A stretch of DNA of 64,000 nucleotides, from the NCBI RefSeq assembly GCF_021341665.1, contig NZ_JAJTTH010000003.1, positions 186,001-250,000 of the forward strand, written 5' to 3'. A program made the translations under genes and the position numbers. The notes below the pieces were generated by a model, which saw only the letters and a list, made by a program, of their open reading frames with translations, did not search any database and was not told the origin of the DNA. Positions 37,443 through 46,056 of this stretch are shown piece by piece. Origin of the DNA: Pseudomonas sp. Au-Pse12 (lineage in GTDB: Bacteria; Pseudomonadota; Gammaproteobacteria; Pseudomonadales; Pseudomonadaceae). Every line of letters starts with the position of its first letter. Position 1 is the first letter of the stretch.

Positions 37443-38351
37443 TCAGACCCGGGACGCGAACAACGCCTGATGTTCGCGGCACTGCTCGGCAGTCAGCATG
37501 AAGACTCCGTGGCCGCCGCGTTCGAAATCCAGCCAGGCGAAGTCGACTTCGGGGTACAGCGACTCGACATGCACCTGGCTGTTGCCCACTTCGACAATCA
37601 GCAAGCCCTTCTCGGTCAGGTGGTCCGCGGCTTCGGCGAGCATCCGCCGTACCAGGTTCAGGCCATCTTCGCCACAGGCCAGGCCCAGCTCGGGCTCGTG
37701 CTGGTACTCGTCCGGCATGTCGGCAAAATCTTCGGCATCGACATAAGGCGGGTTGGACACGATCAAGTCGAAGCGCTGCCCGGGCAGGCCATCGAAACCA
37801 TCGCCCTGGACGGTAAACACCCGCTCCTCCACGCCATGACGCTCGATGTTCTGGTTGGCCACTTCGAGGGCCTCGAAGGACAGGTCCGCCAGCACCACTT
37901 CGGCATCGCGGAACTCATAAGCGCAGGCAATGCCGATGCAGCCAGAGCCGGTGCACAGGTCGAGAATCCGCGCGGGCTCGTTGCCCAGCCAGGGTTCGAA
38001 ACGTTTTTCGATCAACTCGCCAATCGGCGAACGGGGAATCAGCACGCGCTCATCGACCATGAACGACATGCCGCAGAACCAGGCTTCGCCCAGCAGGTAA
38101 GCGGTGGGCACACGCTCTTCGATGCGGCGCTTGAGCAAATGCTGCACATGGACCAGTTCGTCGTCTTCCAACGCGCAGTCCAGGTAGCTGTCGGCAATCT
38201 CCCAAGGCAGGTGCAAAGCCCCAAGCACCAGTTGGCGGGCCTCGTCCCAGGCGTTGTCGGTACCATGGCCGAAGAACAGATCCTCCCCATGAAAGCGGCT
38301 GACAGCCCAGCGGATATGGTCGCGCAAGGTGCGCAGGCGGGAAGTGATCAC
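37443..38351 (-). CDS. prmB: Ribosomal protein L3 glutamine methyltransferase
   Basis: A 302-residue N5-glutamine methyltransferase. The catalytic NPPY is in [16 protein letters not shown]-binding [12 protein letters not shown] is near residue 140, and the N-terminal helical domain is complete. GTG at 38349-38351 is the start, with AGGAG 8 bases before it; a longer open frame upstream to 38513 has no site. It methylates a glutamine of ribosomal protein L3. Adjacent to other translation-neutral genes; equivalent by order to PA1678. Confidence 0.95.
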   Translation of the reverse strand: MITSRLRTLRDHIRWAVSRFHGEDLFFGHGTDNAWDEARQLVLGALHLPWEIADSYLDCALEDDELVHVQHLLKRRIEERVPTAYLLGEAWFCGMSFMVDERVLIPRSPIGELIEKRFEPWLGNEPARILDLCTGSGCIGIACAYEFRDAEVVLADLSFEALEVANQNIERHGVEERVFTVQGDGFDGLPGQRFDLIVSNPPYVDAEDFADMPDEYQHEPELGLACGEDGLNLVRRMLAEAADHLTEKGLLIVEVGNSQVHVESLYPEVDFAWLDFERGGHGVFMLTAEQCREHQALFASRV

Positions 38352-38590
38352 GGGACAGACTCCTGACAAAACGACCGGCGATTCTAACAGCCTAAACGCC
38401 TGCCGACGACGAATGAAAAGCCCCCGCGGTGCAATCGTCCTGGTGCCGTTTTTACCCGGGAAGGCTTTATACCTTGCCCCTCTTGACAAGGCTGCAGGCC
38501 AACAACGGCGCACCTTACGTTAGTAGCGATTCACAGAAGCGCTCCGCCAGAGGACAATGTCGCAAAAGCCCCACTCACAGGAGCCCCAGA

Positions 38591-39181
38591 ATGTCCGTTC
38601 CAAAGACGATGTTTCAACTCAGCGGTCGTGGTTATGCAGCGGCCAATTTGAGCCACGCGACCCTTGTGATCATCGACGCCCAGAAAGAGTACCTCAGCGG
38701 CCCACTGGCCCTGTCCGGCATGGATGCGGCAGTGGCCAATATCCGTCAACTGCTGGCCGCGGCCCGGGCTGCCGGTCGCCCTGTCGTGCATGTTCGCCAC
38801 CTCGGCACCGTGGGCGGTCTGTTCGACCCTCAGGGCGAGCGCGGCGAATTCATTCCCGGCCTTGAACCCCAAGGCGACGAAACCATCATCGGCAAACTGC
38901 TGCCCAGCGCCTTCCACGGCACTGAACTGGAAAAACGCCTGCAGGACCTTGGCTCCCTGGACCTGATCGTTGCCGGCTTCATGAGCCACTCCAGCGTCAG
39001 CACCACGGTCCGCGCAGCGAAGAACCTGGGTTTCCGCTGCACTTTGGTAGAAGACGCCTGTGCCACCCGCGACCTGCCGTACAAAGGCGGTATCCTCAGC
39101 GCCGAGCACGTTCAGCAAACCGAAATGGCGATCATGGCCGACAACTTCGCCACCCTCGCCCAGACCGCAAGCCTGATCTGA
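38591..39181 (+). CDS. Isochorismatase-fold hydrolase with Ser at catalytic Cys position
   Basis: A 196-residue cysteine-hydrolase family protein. The catalytic Asp is in LVIIDAQKEY and the Lys in IGKLLPSAFHGT. The usual Cys position, in the motif (S/T)H.CVS.T, reads MSHSSVSTT, so Ser replaces Cys. It may be a non-hydrolytic or altered-activity member, or part of a subgroup where this is normal. There is no PncA/EntB-specific residue set. ATG at 38591 follows a GAGCCCCAGA site. Equivalent by order to PA1677. Confidence 0.88.
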   Translation: MSVPKTMFQLSGRGYAAANLSHATLVIIDAQKEYLSGPLALSGMDAAVANIRQLLAAARAAGRPVVHVRHLGTVGGLFDPQGERGEFIPGLEPQGDETIIGKLLPSAFHGTELEKRLQDLGSLDLIVAGFMSHSSVSTTVRAAKNLGFRCTLVEDACATRDLPYKGGILSAEHVQQTEMAIMADNFATLAQTASLI

Positions 39182-39310
39182 TCAGCCCTGGTGAGCGGCT
39201 GGCGGGCCGCTCATCCATAAACGCCTCGCATTTGCAGCATTTGCCTTAGCCTCAGGAACCACCCGGACAACTCCCGGTCGAAGGGCCGATACCCATTGAG
39301 GAAGGTCGGA

Positions 39311-39631
39311 ATGAAGATATCCGATGGTTTTGACGCACGCCGATTGCGGCCCAAAAGCCCGCGAAACTGGCGATTGCGCCTGGGGGCGGGATTCTCCGCA
39401 CTGCTGGCCACGTTCGGCGTGCTCCTGGCAATGGCGGGGGTTGCCAGCCTGCTCGGCCGGGCACCGGCGCTGGGAGAGATCAACGCCAGCCCGGCGGGCT
39501 CGGCGGTGATCCTGGCGGTTGGCCTGTTGCTGCTGTATGTCGGTGTGCGCTTGTGGCGCCGTTGCCGGCGGCGCATGCGTCAGCCCCTGGCGCTGAACAT
39601 GGCGCCGCACCTGATGAAAAAACACGACTGA
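39311..39631 (+). CDS. Small membrane protein, unknown function
   Basis: A 106-residue protein with a basic N-terminus (MKISDGFDARRLRPKSPRNWR), two transmembrane helices (GAGFSALLATFGVLLAMAGV and AGSAVILAVGLLLLYVGVRL) and a basic C-terminal tail (RRCRRRMRQ). Both ends are likely cytoplasmic. ATG 39311 follows GAGGAAGGTCGGA and is preferred over ATG 39296. No family recognised; equivalent by order to PA1676. Confidence 0.75.
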   Translation: MKISDGFDARRLRPKSPRNWRLRLGAGFSALLATFGVLLAMAGVASLLGRAPALGEINASPAGSAVILAVGLLLLYVGVRLWRRCRRRMRQPLALNMAPHLMKKHD

Positions 39632-39706
39632 CATTCCTGTGGCGCGATTTGCGCGCCTTAAGGTGTTCCGAGTTGGGTAAACTAGCCGCCCTTCGCGGAG
39701 GCTGAC

Positions 39707-40264
39707 ATGCAAGACGACGATTTTTCCCTGTTCAAAAACGAGATCCGCGGCGTCAAGCCGATCAAGCACGATCGTGCCGATACCGGCAAGCCCAAGAGCG
39801 ACCGGGCGCAGATCGCCAAGCTGCGCCAGGCAGCCACCGTGCGCAGCGAAACCACTACGGTGGACGGCCTTTCCGACCAGTTCGTCATCGATGTAGGGCC
39901 GGAAGACGAGCTGATGTGGGCCCGCGATGGGGTCCAGGAAAGTCAGATGCGCAAGCTGAAAATCGGTCAGATCCCCTTTGAAGGCAGCCTCGATCTGCAC
40001 GGCATGACCGTGGAAAAGGCCCGGGAAACCCTCTGGGCATTTCTCGCCGAGGCCACCCAGTTCGAAATCCGCTGCGTGCGCGTCACCCATGGCAAGGCCG
40101 TGCGCCTGGATGGCAAGCGCCCCATGATCAAGAGCCACGTCAACACCTGGTTGCGCCAGCATCCACAGGTGCTGGGCTTCACTTCCTGCCAGGCCAAACA
40201 CGGTGGCACCGGGGCACTGTACGTGATGCTCAAGCGCACCATGATGGAAGGCCGTGACGAATAA
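39707..40264 (+). CDS. Smr domain protein
   Basis: A 185-residue protein whose C-terminal half is an Smr domain: SLDLHGMTVEKARETLWAFL, RVTHGKAVR and KHGGTGALYVMLK are the expected strands with the LDLHG and HGKG-like motifs. Smr domains often nick nucleic acids or act in ribosome rescue (SmrB type). This is the DNA mismatch-repair-like stand-alone type with an unstructured N-terminus (DETEA-rich, many Lys/Asp). Equivalent by order to PA1675. Confidence 0.9.
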   Translation: MQDDDFSLFKNEIRGVKPIKHDRADTGKPKSDRAQIAKLRQAATVRSETTTVDGLSDQFVIDVGPEDELMWARDGVQESQMRKLKIGQIPFEGSLDLHGMTVEKARETLWAFLAEATQFEIRCVRVTHGKAVRLDGKRPMIKSHVNTWLRQHPQVLGFTSCQAKHGGTGALYVMLKRTMMEGRDE

Positions 40265-40341
40265 AGCCGCTGCATCACGCTTGCAGCGTCGTGTCCGCCA
40301 CCGTACCCTTGCCCTTTGCGTAAAATCCCACAGGTAGTTTC

Positions 40342-40887
40342 ATGTCCCTGGAACAGAATTACACCGCGATCCTCGGCCAACTGGGCGAAGACGTCTCCCG
40401 CGAGGGCCTGCTCGACACGCCCAAGCGTGCCGCCAAAGCCATGCAGTACCTCTGCCGCGGTTATGCCCAAACCCTGGAAGAGGTCACCAACGGTGCCTTG
40501 TTCAGCTCCGATAACAGCGAAATGGTGCTGGTCAAGGACATCGAGCTCTACTCGTTGTGCGAACACCACCTGCTGCCGTTCATCGGCAAGGCCCACGTAG
40601 CCTACATTCCCAGCGGCAAGGTGCTGGGACTGTCGAAAGTCGCGCGCATCGTCGATATGTATGCCCGCCGCCTGCAGATCCAGGAAAACCTCAGCCGGCA
40701 GATCGCCGATGCCGTCCAGCAAGTGACGGGCGCCCTGGGGGTTGCCGTGGTGATCGAGGCCAAGCACATGTGCATGATGATGCGCGGTGTGGAAAAACAG
40801 AATTCATCGATGATCACTTCGGTGATGCTGGGTGAGTTCCGCGAAAATGCCGCGACCCGCAGCGAGTTCCTCAGCCTGATCAAGTAA
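40342..40887 (+). CDS. folE: GTP cyclohydrolase I
   Basis: A 181-residue type I enzyme that opens GTP to dihydroneopterin triphosphate for folate synthesis. The zinc site is Cys73 and the following His in [10 protein letters not shown], with the second Cys in [15 protein letters not shown]-type [16 protein letters not shown] is complete. By order it matches PA1674 (called folE2 in PAO1, though it is of the FolE family, not the zinc-independent FolE2). Terminated by the hairpin at 40902-40931. Confidence 0.95.
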   Translation: MSLEQNYTAILGQLGEDVSREGLLDTPKRAAKAMQYLCRGYAQTLEEVTNGALFSSDNSEMVLVKDIELYSLCEHHLLPFIGKAHVAYIPSGKVLGLSKVARIVDMYARRLQIQENLSRQIADAVQQVTGALGVAVVIEAKHMCMMMRGVEKQNSSMITSVMLGEFRENAATRSEFLSLIK

Positions 40888-40901
40888 CAGGCCCCGAGCA
40901 G

Positions 40902-40931
40902 AAAAACCGGCGTTGATCGCCGGTTTTTTTT
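40902..40931 (+). terminator. Rho-independent terminator after folE
   Basis: The stem ACCGGCG (40906-40912) pairs with CGCCGGT (40918-40924) across TTGAT, flanked by an A-run on the left and a run of eight T on the right. Confidence 0.92.
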
Positions 40932-40988
40932 CGTCTGGCAAAATCAGGTAAGCTGCCGCCCCTTCATTCATGGGCAAGAGGCAATACC

Positions 40989-41360
40989 GTGATCGTCAAA
41001 GCGCTGCGAGTCGGCCTGGGCCAACTCATCATTTTCATCGACTTCATTACCCGCCCGCGCAAGCAGAAGCGCGCTGCTGCAGCTCAAGCGCAAGTCGCGG
41101 AAGCCGCCAAGGGCCTGACCCTGTATCAGTTCCACGCCTGCCCGTTCTGCGTCAAGACCCGCCGCACCCTGCACCGCCTGAACGTGCCGGTGGCCCTGCG
41201 CGACGCCAAGAACAACGAACAGGATCGCCAGGCCCTGCTGGAACAGGGCGGCAAGATCAAGGTGCCGTGCCTGCGGATCGAAGAGAACGGCCAGACCACC
41301 TGGATGTATGAATCCAAGGTGATCATCGACTACCTGAACCAGCGCTTCTCGGCCGCCTGA
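40989..41360 (+). CDS. Glutaredoxin/GST N-terminal domain protein
   Basis: A 123-residue protein with a hydrophobic N-terminal ~20 residues (LRVGLGQLIIFIDFITRP), then a glutaredoxin fold with the dithiol motif CPFC (FHACPFCVKTRRTLHRLN), cis-Pro in KVPCLRIE and the glutathione-binding YESKVIIDYLNQ. GTG at 40989 has GAGGCAATACC upstream. It could be membrane-tethered. Role in thiol reduction is inferred from the motif; the substrate is unknown. Confidence 0.87.
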   Translation: MIVKALRVGLGQLIIFIDFITRPRKQKRAAAAQAQVAEAAKGLTLYQFHACPFCVKTRRTLHRLNVPVALRDAKNNEQDRQALLEQGGKIKVPCLRIEENGQTTWMYESKVIIDYLNQRFSAA

Positions 41361-41379
41361 GACCTTCCTCCGGGGCTGC

Positions 41380-41706
41380 TCAGTCCCGGCTCAGCGACAA
41401 ATCGAGCAAGGCCGCCCCCAGGCACTTGCCATGGGCATCCAGCGCCAGCGAGCGGGTCACGCCACCGCGCAGGATGCCCGGCAGGACGAAGTTCAAGGCC
41501 TGCACATTCTCCAGGACGTAACGCCGTACCGGCGCCCCATCGCTCCCCAGCAAGCCTGCGAAATACGCCGCTACCCGCTCGGCGGTGAGCTGCTCGCAGA
41601 GAAAGGCAAAATCCTCGGCGCGGTAGGCAATGACCGAAATGTTCGAAGTGTCGCCCTTGTCTCCGGTACGCGAGTGCGCCAGATCACGCAATGTGAGCCC
41701 ATTCAT
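41380..41706 (-). CDS. AtuA-associated small domain protein
   Basis: A 108-residue protein starting MNGLTLRDLAHSRTGDKGDTSNISVIAY. The HSRTGDKGDTSN segment is the hallmark of the small C-terminal (ferredoxin-fold) domain found fused to, or encoded next to, AtuA/DUF1446 proteins. Here the two are separate genes that overlap as ATGA (41703-41706). Last gene of the CitMHS-DUF1446 operon. Function not established. Confidence 0.85.
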   Translation of the reverse strand: MNGLTLRDLAHSRTGDKGDTSNISVIAYRAEDFAFLCEQLTAERVAAYFAGLLGSDGAPVRRYVLENVQALNFVLPGILRGGVTRSLALDAHGKCLGAALLDLSLSRD

Positions 41707-43061
41707 GCCTGTGCCTCCTGATGAAGTTGCACCCTGACAGCCGTACGCGGCAGCAACAGGGACGCCACGGCGACCACCTGCCGCACGCTTTTGCTGGCCC
41801 CGCCACCGCCAGCAGGACCATTGGTATAGAGCGTCTCCACTTCATTGCCGAGCCGTACGGCTTCGGCCTGGTCGGTGCAGCGCGCCGCCACCCGCAGGCG
41901 CACCTCCCAGGGCTCGACGCCCCCACGCTGGCCCAGCTCGGCGCCGTGCAAAGCATCGATGCCGATCAGCTCCGCGCGCACTTCCTGCATCTGTACGCCG
42001 GTCAGGGCCAGGCGTTCAAGAACGATCTCCCGGGCCAGCCGCGCCCGCGCCACGGCGCCCGGTCCGCCGTAGGAAATCTGCCCTTCGCCGATCCAGCCAT
42101 CCAGGTAACCGACACTGACCTTGAGCTGGTCCGGCCGCTTGCTGCCGGCCGCCCCTTCCAGACGCACGCGATCGCGCCCTTCTTCGATAAAACCCACCGC
42201 GGAAAAATCGGCACAGACGTCCGGCGTCAAGTACGCCGCCGGGTCATGCACCTCATAGATCAACTGTTCGGTGCAGGTGGCACTGCTGACCAGCCCGCCT
42301 GAACCCTCGACCTTGGTGATCACGGCCGCGCCCTGCTCATCCACTTCGGCCAGGGGAAACCCCAGGCGTGCCAGACCGGCAACATCCTTGATGCCCGGGT
42401 CGGCAAAATAGCCGCCGCTGACCTGCCCCGCGCATTCCAGCAGGTGCCCCACCAGAGTCCCGCGCCCCAGACGCAGCCAGTCGTCCTCGGCCCAGCCAAA
42501 CTCGAAGATCTGTGGCGCCAGGAACAATGACGGGTCGGCCACCCGCCCGGTGATCACCACATCGGCATCGGCCCGCAGCGCCTCGACCAGGCCCTGGGCG
42601 CCGAGGTAGGCATTGGCGGAAATCAACCGCTGGCCCAGCGCGCCCAAGCTCAGGCCGTTATCCAGCACCTGCTGCGGCCGGGCACGCAGAATCTCCAGTA
42701 CATCGTCGCCCAATACCGCGATCACCTTGAGGCCGGGCAAGCCCAGCTCGGCGGCGATCCGTTGCACCTCGGCCACTGCCGCCAACGGATTGGCAGCGCC
42801 CATGTTGCTGATGATGCGCAAGCGCCGGCCGGTGGCCGAGGCGCCGACAAAGGGCAGCACCCCGCGCATCCGCGCCCCCAGCAACGGGTCGTAGCCACTG
42901 CGCGGGTCGGCCATGCGCGCCTGTTGCGCCAGGGCAATGGTGCGCTCGGCCAGGCATTCGAAAACCAAGTAATCCAGATCGCCGTGTTGCGCCAACTCGA
43001 TGGCCGGCTCGATACGATCGCCGGAATAACCGGCGCCAGAGCCGATACGTAGGCTTTTCAT
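41703..43061 (-). CDS. AtuA-family (DUF1446) protein
   Basis: A 452-residue protein of the acyclic-terpene-utilisation AtuA family: N-terminus RIGSGAGYSGDRIEPAIELA, glycine-rich ISNMGAANPLAA, then GRVADPSLFLAPQIFEFGW and YGGPGAVARARLA. The family includes the citronellol/geraniol-catabolic AtuA but most members act in other hydroxy-acid or CoA pathways. The neighbouring citrate-type carrier and LysR gene suggest use of an external carboxylate, with substrate unknown. Starts one base after the CitMHS stop. Confidence 0.87.
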   Translation of the reverse strand: MKSLRIGSGAGYSGDRIEPAIELAQHGDLDYLVFECLAERTIALAQQARMADPRSGYDPLLGARMRGVLPFVGASATGRRLRIISNMGAANPLAAVAEVQRIAAELGLPGLKVIAVLGDDVLEILRARPQQVLDNGLSLGALGQRLISANAYLGAQGLVEALRADADVVITGRVADPSLFLAPQIFEFGWAEDDWLRLGRGTLVGHLLECAGQVSGGYFADPGIKDVAGLARLGFPLAEVDEQGAAVITKVEGSGGLVSSATCTEQLIYEVHDPAAYLTPDVCADFSAVGFIEEGRDRVRLEGAAGSKRPDQLKVSVGYLDGWIGEGQISYGGPGAVARARLAREIVLERLALTGVQMQEVRAELIGIDALHGAELGQRGGVEPWEVRLRVAARCTDQAEAVRLGNEVETLYTNGPAGGGGASKSVRQVVAVASLLLPRTAVRVQLHQEAQA

Positions 43062-43062
43062 G

Positions 43063-44358
43063 TTAAAGAACTCCCAGCAGCAGCGCGGTCAGGGTCATCA
43101 ACACCGACGCGGCGAATAGAAAGGGGATGGTGAAACGCTGATGGTCGGCCAATTCGATCTTGCACAGGCCCACCAGCAGGAAGGTCGCCGGGGTCAGCGG
43201 GCTCACCGGGAAGCCGGTGGTGTGCACCCCGAGCAATGACGCCTGAGCCACTTGCAGCGGGTCGACACCCAGGGCCTTGCCCACTTCGGCAATCACCGGC
43301 ATCACCCCGAAGTAATAGGAGTCCGGGTCAAACAACATGCTCAGCGGCATGGACATAAGCCCCACCACGGTCGGAATCAGCTTGCCGTGACCGGCAGGAA
43401 TCTGCGCCACCGCCACTTCGGCAATCGCCTTGAGCATGCCGCTGCCCTGCATGATGCCGGTGAATACCCCGGCCGCCAGGAGAATGCTGGCCATGGTCAG
43501 GGCGGTCTTGGCATGCGCATCGATACGCGCGCGCTGGGCCTCGACGTCCGGGTAGTTGATGCACAGCGCCAGCACCGTGCCGACCATGAACATCACCACC
43601 GGGTCGACCCAGCCGGCAATCATCACCAGCATCACCAGTACGGTGAGCAGCAGGTTGATCCAGAAGCGTCCGGGGCGGCGCAGCGCCTCTTCGGCGTCGC
43701 TCAGCACCCGGCTCGGAATACCCGTGCCAGCGGCGCCGCCGGGCCCCAGCCCGAGGCGGCGCTCCTCCCGGCGACCGAGCCACCAGGCGCTGGCGAAGAC
43801 AAACAACAGGCCGACGATCTGCACCGGGATCAGCGGCTGGAACAAATCCGCCACCGGCACATGCAGGGCCGCCGAAGAACGCAGCACCGGGCCGGTCCAG
43901 GGCAGGAAATTGACCCCGGCCGCCATCGCCGCGACACAGGCCAGGATCCGCCGGTCGATGCCCAGCCGGGTGTAGAGCGGCAGCATCGCCGGCACCGTCA
44001 CCAGGAAGGTCACCGCGCCGGAGCCGTCCAGGTGCACCAACAGCGCCAGCAGCGCCGTACCCACCACGATCCGCGTAGGCCGGGTGCCAACGCTACGCAG
44101 GATGCGGTCGATGATCGGGTCGAGCATGCCGGCGTCGGTCATGATGCCGAAGAACAGAATGGCGAACACGAACATGCCCACCACGGGGGCGACGTTCTTG
44201 ATGCCGGTGACGATAAAGGCGCTGGTCTGCAGGCCGAAACCACCGACCAGCGCGGCGATGATCGGCAGCGCGATCAGCGCCACCAGGGGCGACAGGCGCT
44301 TGCTCATGACGGACACGAGCAGACAGAGGATGGTGATGACACCCAGGGTGGCGAGCAT
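43063..44358 (-). CDS. CitMHS-family carboxylate transporter
   Basis: A 431-residue protein with about 11-12 helices. It has the citrate-Mg:H+ symporter look: N-terminus MLATLGVITILCLLVSVMSK, the LLVHLDGSGAVTFLVT segment near residue 110, and MSMPLSMLFDPDSYYFGVMPV near the end. It starts the operon with the two AtuA-type genes and faces away from the LysR regulator. It likely imports a carboxylate complex; citrate itself is only a family inference. Confidence 0.87.
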   Translation of the reverse strand: MLATLGVITILCLLVSVMSKRLSPLVALIALPIIAALVGGFGLQTSAFIVTGIKNVAPVVGMFVFAILFFGIMTDAGMLDPIIDRILRSVGTRPTRIVVGTALLALLVHLDGSGAVTFLVTVPAMLPLYTRLGIDRRILACVAAMAAGVNFLPWTGPVLRSSAALHVPVADLFQPLIPVQIVGLLFVFASAWWLGRREERRLGLGPGGAAGTGIPSRVLSDAEEALRRPGRFWINLLLTVLVMLVMIAGWVDPVVMFMVGTVLALCINYPDVEAQRARIDAHAKTALTMASILLAAGVFTGIMQGSGMLKAIAEVAVAQIPAGHGKLIPTVVGLMSMPLSMLFDPDSYYFGVMPVIAEVGKALGVDPLQVAQASLLGVHTTGFPVSPLTPATFLLVGLCKIELADHQRFTIPFLFAASVLMTLTALLLGVL

Positions 44359-44459
44359 GGAGGAACTCCAGTGTGCCGCCTCTTCAAGCCAGGGCCGGAA
44401 GGCGGACGGTTATTGTTTTTCTGGAGTATTGAAATCGCGCTAGTCTTTGTAAATTGGAA

Positions 44460-44480
44460 TATTCGGCGCCTTGTATTCGG
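44460..44480 (+). promoter_or_regulatory. Direct repeat in front of LysR gene
   Basis: TATTCGG occurs at 44460-44466 and 44474-44480, 14 bases apart start to start, in the 131-base gap between the divergent CitMHS and LysR genes. It overlaps the region just before the LysR ATG. It could be part of an autoregulatory site, but LysR sites are usually palindromic (T-N11-A), so this is weak. Confidence 0.3.
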
Positions 44481-44489
44481 AAAAACAAA

Positions 44490-45383
44490 ATGAAGAACTC
44501 GATCCAGCACATCCAGGCCTTCCTCGCCGTGTCTCGCAGCGGCAACTTCAGCAAGGCCGCGACCGAGCTGCACCTGTCGCCATCGGCACTTACCGTACAG
44601 GTCCAGCAACTGGAGGAATGGCTGGGGGTCGCCCTGCTCGACCGCAGCCCGCGCCATGTCAGCCTCACTGCGGCCGGCCAGGAAGCCCGCGGGCCGATGG
44701 AGAAACTGCTACTGGACCTGGACAACATCGTCAGCGGCTCCCGGGACCTGGCCGCTCTGCGCCGCGGCGTGGTAACCATTGCCGCGCTGCCTTCAGTCTG
44801 CGCCGGGGTACTGCCACCGGCCTTGCGCCAGTTTCGCGAGCAATGTGCCGGGATCGAAGTACGCCTCCAGGACCTGGTGGCCCACCGCATTCATGCTCAG
44901 GTCCGTGCCGGCGAGGTGGATTTCGGTATCGGCGGGCGAGCTCGGCTCAGCCATGGCCTGGACTTCCAGCCCCTGCTGGAAGATCGCCTGTGTGTGTTCG
45001 TGGCGGCCGATCATCCCCTGGCCAAGCGCCAGTCGGTGACCCTGAAAGATCTGGCGCAACAGCCGATCATTCTCACCGGCCGCGACAGCAGCGTGCGCGA
45101 GCAGGTCGAAGCGCTGTTCGATGACAGCCGCCTGAGCCTGCTGTCGGCCATGGAAGCCAACTACATGAGCACGGTGCTGGCGCTGGTGCGCCAGGGCCTG
45201 GGGATTACCCTGCTGCCGGAATCCGCCGATGACGGCCGCGAGGGGCTGCGTCGGATTGCCCTCAAGCACCCGGGGGCCAGCCGCGAGATTGGCCTGATCC
45301 GCCGAAGTGGCCAGCAATTGAGCCCGGCGGCGCAGCGCTGCTATGAGTTACTGCACCAGCGCCTGGCCAGCGAACGCAATTAG
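44490..45383 (+). CDS. LysR-family transcriptional regulator
   Basis: A 297-residue regulator. The N-terminal winged helix (IQHIQAFLAVSRSGNFSKAATELHLSPSALTVQVQQLEEWL) is standard, and the effector domain starts near residue 90. Divergent orientation to the CitMHS-AtuA operon makes it the likely activator of that unit. ATG 44490 is chosen to begin the helix-turn-helix domain; an upstream in-frame ATG at 44454 is possible. Effector unknown. Confidence 0.92.
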   Translation: MKNSIQHIQAFLAVSRSGNFSKAATELHLSPSALTVQVQQLEEWLGVALLDRSPRHVSLTAAGQEARGPMEKLLLDLDNIVSGSRDLAALRRGVVTIAALPSVCAGVLPPALRQFREQCAGIEVRLQDLVAHRIHAQVRAGEVDFGIGGRARLSHGLDFQPLLEDRLCVFVAADHPLAKRQSVTLKDLAQQPIILTGRDSSVREQVEALFDDSRLSLLSAMEANYMSTVLALVRQGLGITLLPESADDGREGLRRIALKHPGASREIGLIRRSGQQLSPAAQRCYELLHQRLASERN

Positions 45384-45397
45384 CCGGCTCCATAACG

Positions 45398-45425
45398 CAC
45401 TGAACCGGCACAAGGCCGGTTCAGT
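45398..45425. terminator. Hairpin between convergent LysR and GST genes
   Basis: CACTGAACCGG (45398-45408) pairs perfectly with CCGGTTCAGTG (45415-45425), loop CACAAG. It lies between two convergent stops and likely ends both transcripts, though there is no T-run. Confidence 0.65.
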
Positions 45426-45443
45426 GGGGGTCGAAGCACCCGC

Positions 45444-46046
45444 TCAGTCGAGCATCGCCACATGCCGCGGATGGCTTTGCACGCGCTGCATCCAGGCCTG
45501 GATGCCCGGGTAGCGGCTCAGGTCGAATCCGCCTTCATCGGCCACATGGGTGTAGGCATAGAGCGCGATGTCGGCGATCGAATAATGCTCGCCCACCAGA
45601 TAAGGCGTGCGGCTCAATTGTTTCTCCATCACGTCCAACGCCTTGTAGCCACGCTTGTGCAGCTTCAGGTATTCCTCGCGGCGCTCCTCCGGCAGCCCTT
45701 CGTAGAGCTGGATGAAACGCGCCACGGCAATGTAGGGCTCGTGGCTGTACTGCTCGAAGAATTGCCATTGCAGAACCTGGGTGCGCAGGCGCGGTTCGCT
45801 GGGCAGGAACTCGCTGCCGTCGGCGAGAAAGTTGAGAATCGCGTTGGACTCCCACAGGCAAGTGCCGTCTTCCAGCTCCAGGACCGGGATCTTGCCGTTG
45901 GGGTTCTTCGCCAGGAAGGCTTCGGTCTGAGTGTCGCCCCCGAGAATATCCACCGCCTGCCATTCGTAGGGCTGGCCCAGCAAATGGAGCATCAGCTTGA
46001 TCTTGTAGCAGTTGCCTGAACGGTAATCGCCATAAACCTTGTACAT
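45444..46046 (-). CDS. Glutathione S-transferase
   Basis: A 200-residue two-domain GST. The N-terminal thioredoxin domain begins MYKVYGDYRSGNCYKIKLML, with SGNC at the catalytic position and the cis-Pro loop NGKIPVLELEDG; the glutathione-binding LWESNAILNFLA follows. The C-terminal helical domain has SIADIALYAYTHVAD. It starts 10 bases after the aminotransferase stop with GGGGAGG, so the two form one unit controlled from the MarR intergenic region. Confidence 0.93.
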   Translation of the reverse strand: MYKVYGDYRSGNCYKIKLMLHLLGQPYEWQAVDILGGDTQTEAFLAKNPNGKIPVLELEDGTCLWESNAILNFLADGSEFLPSEPRLRTQVLQWQFFEQYSHEPYIAVARFIQLYEGLPEERREEYLKLHKRGYKALDVMEKQLSRTPYLVGEHYSIADIALYAYTHVADEGGFDLSRYPGIQAWMQRVQSHPRHVAMLD

Positions 46047-46056
46047 GGCCCTCCCC

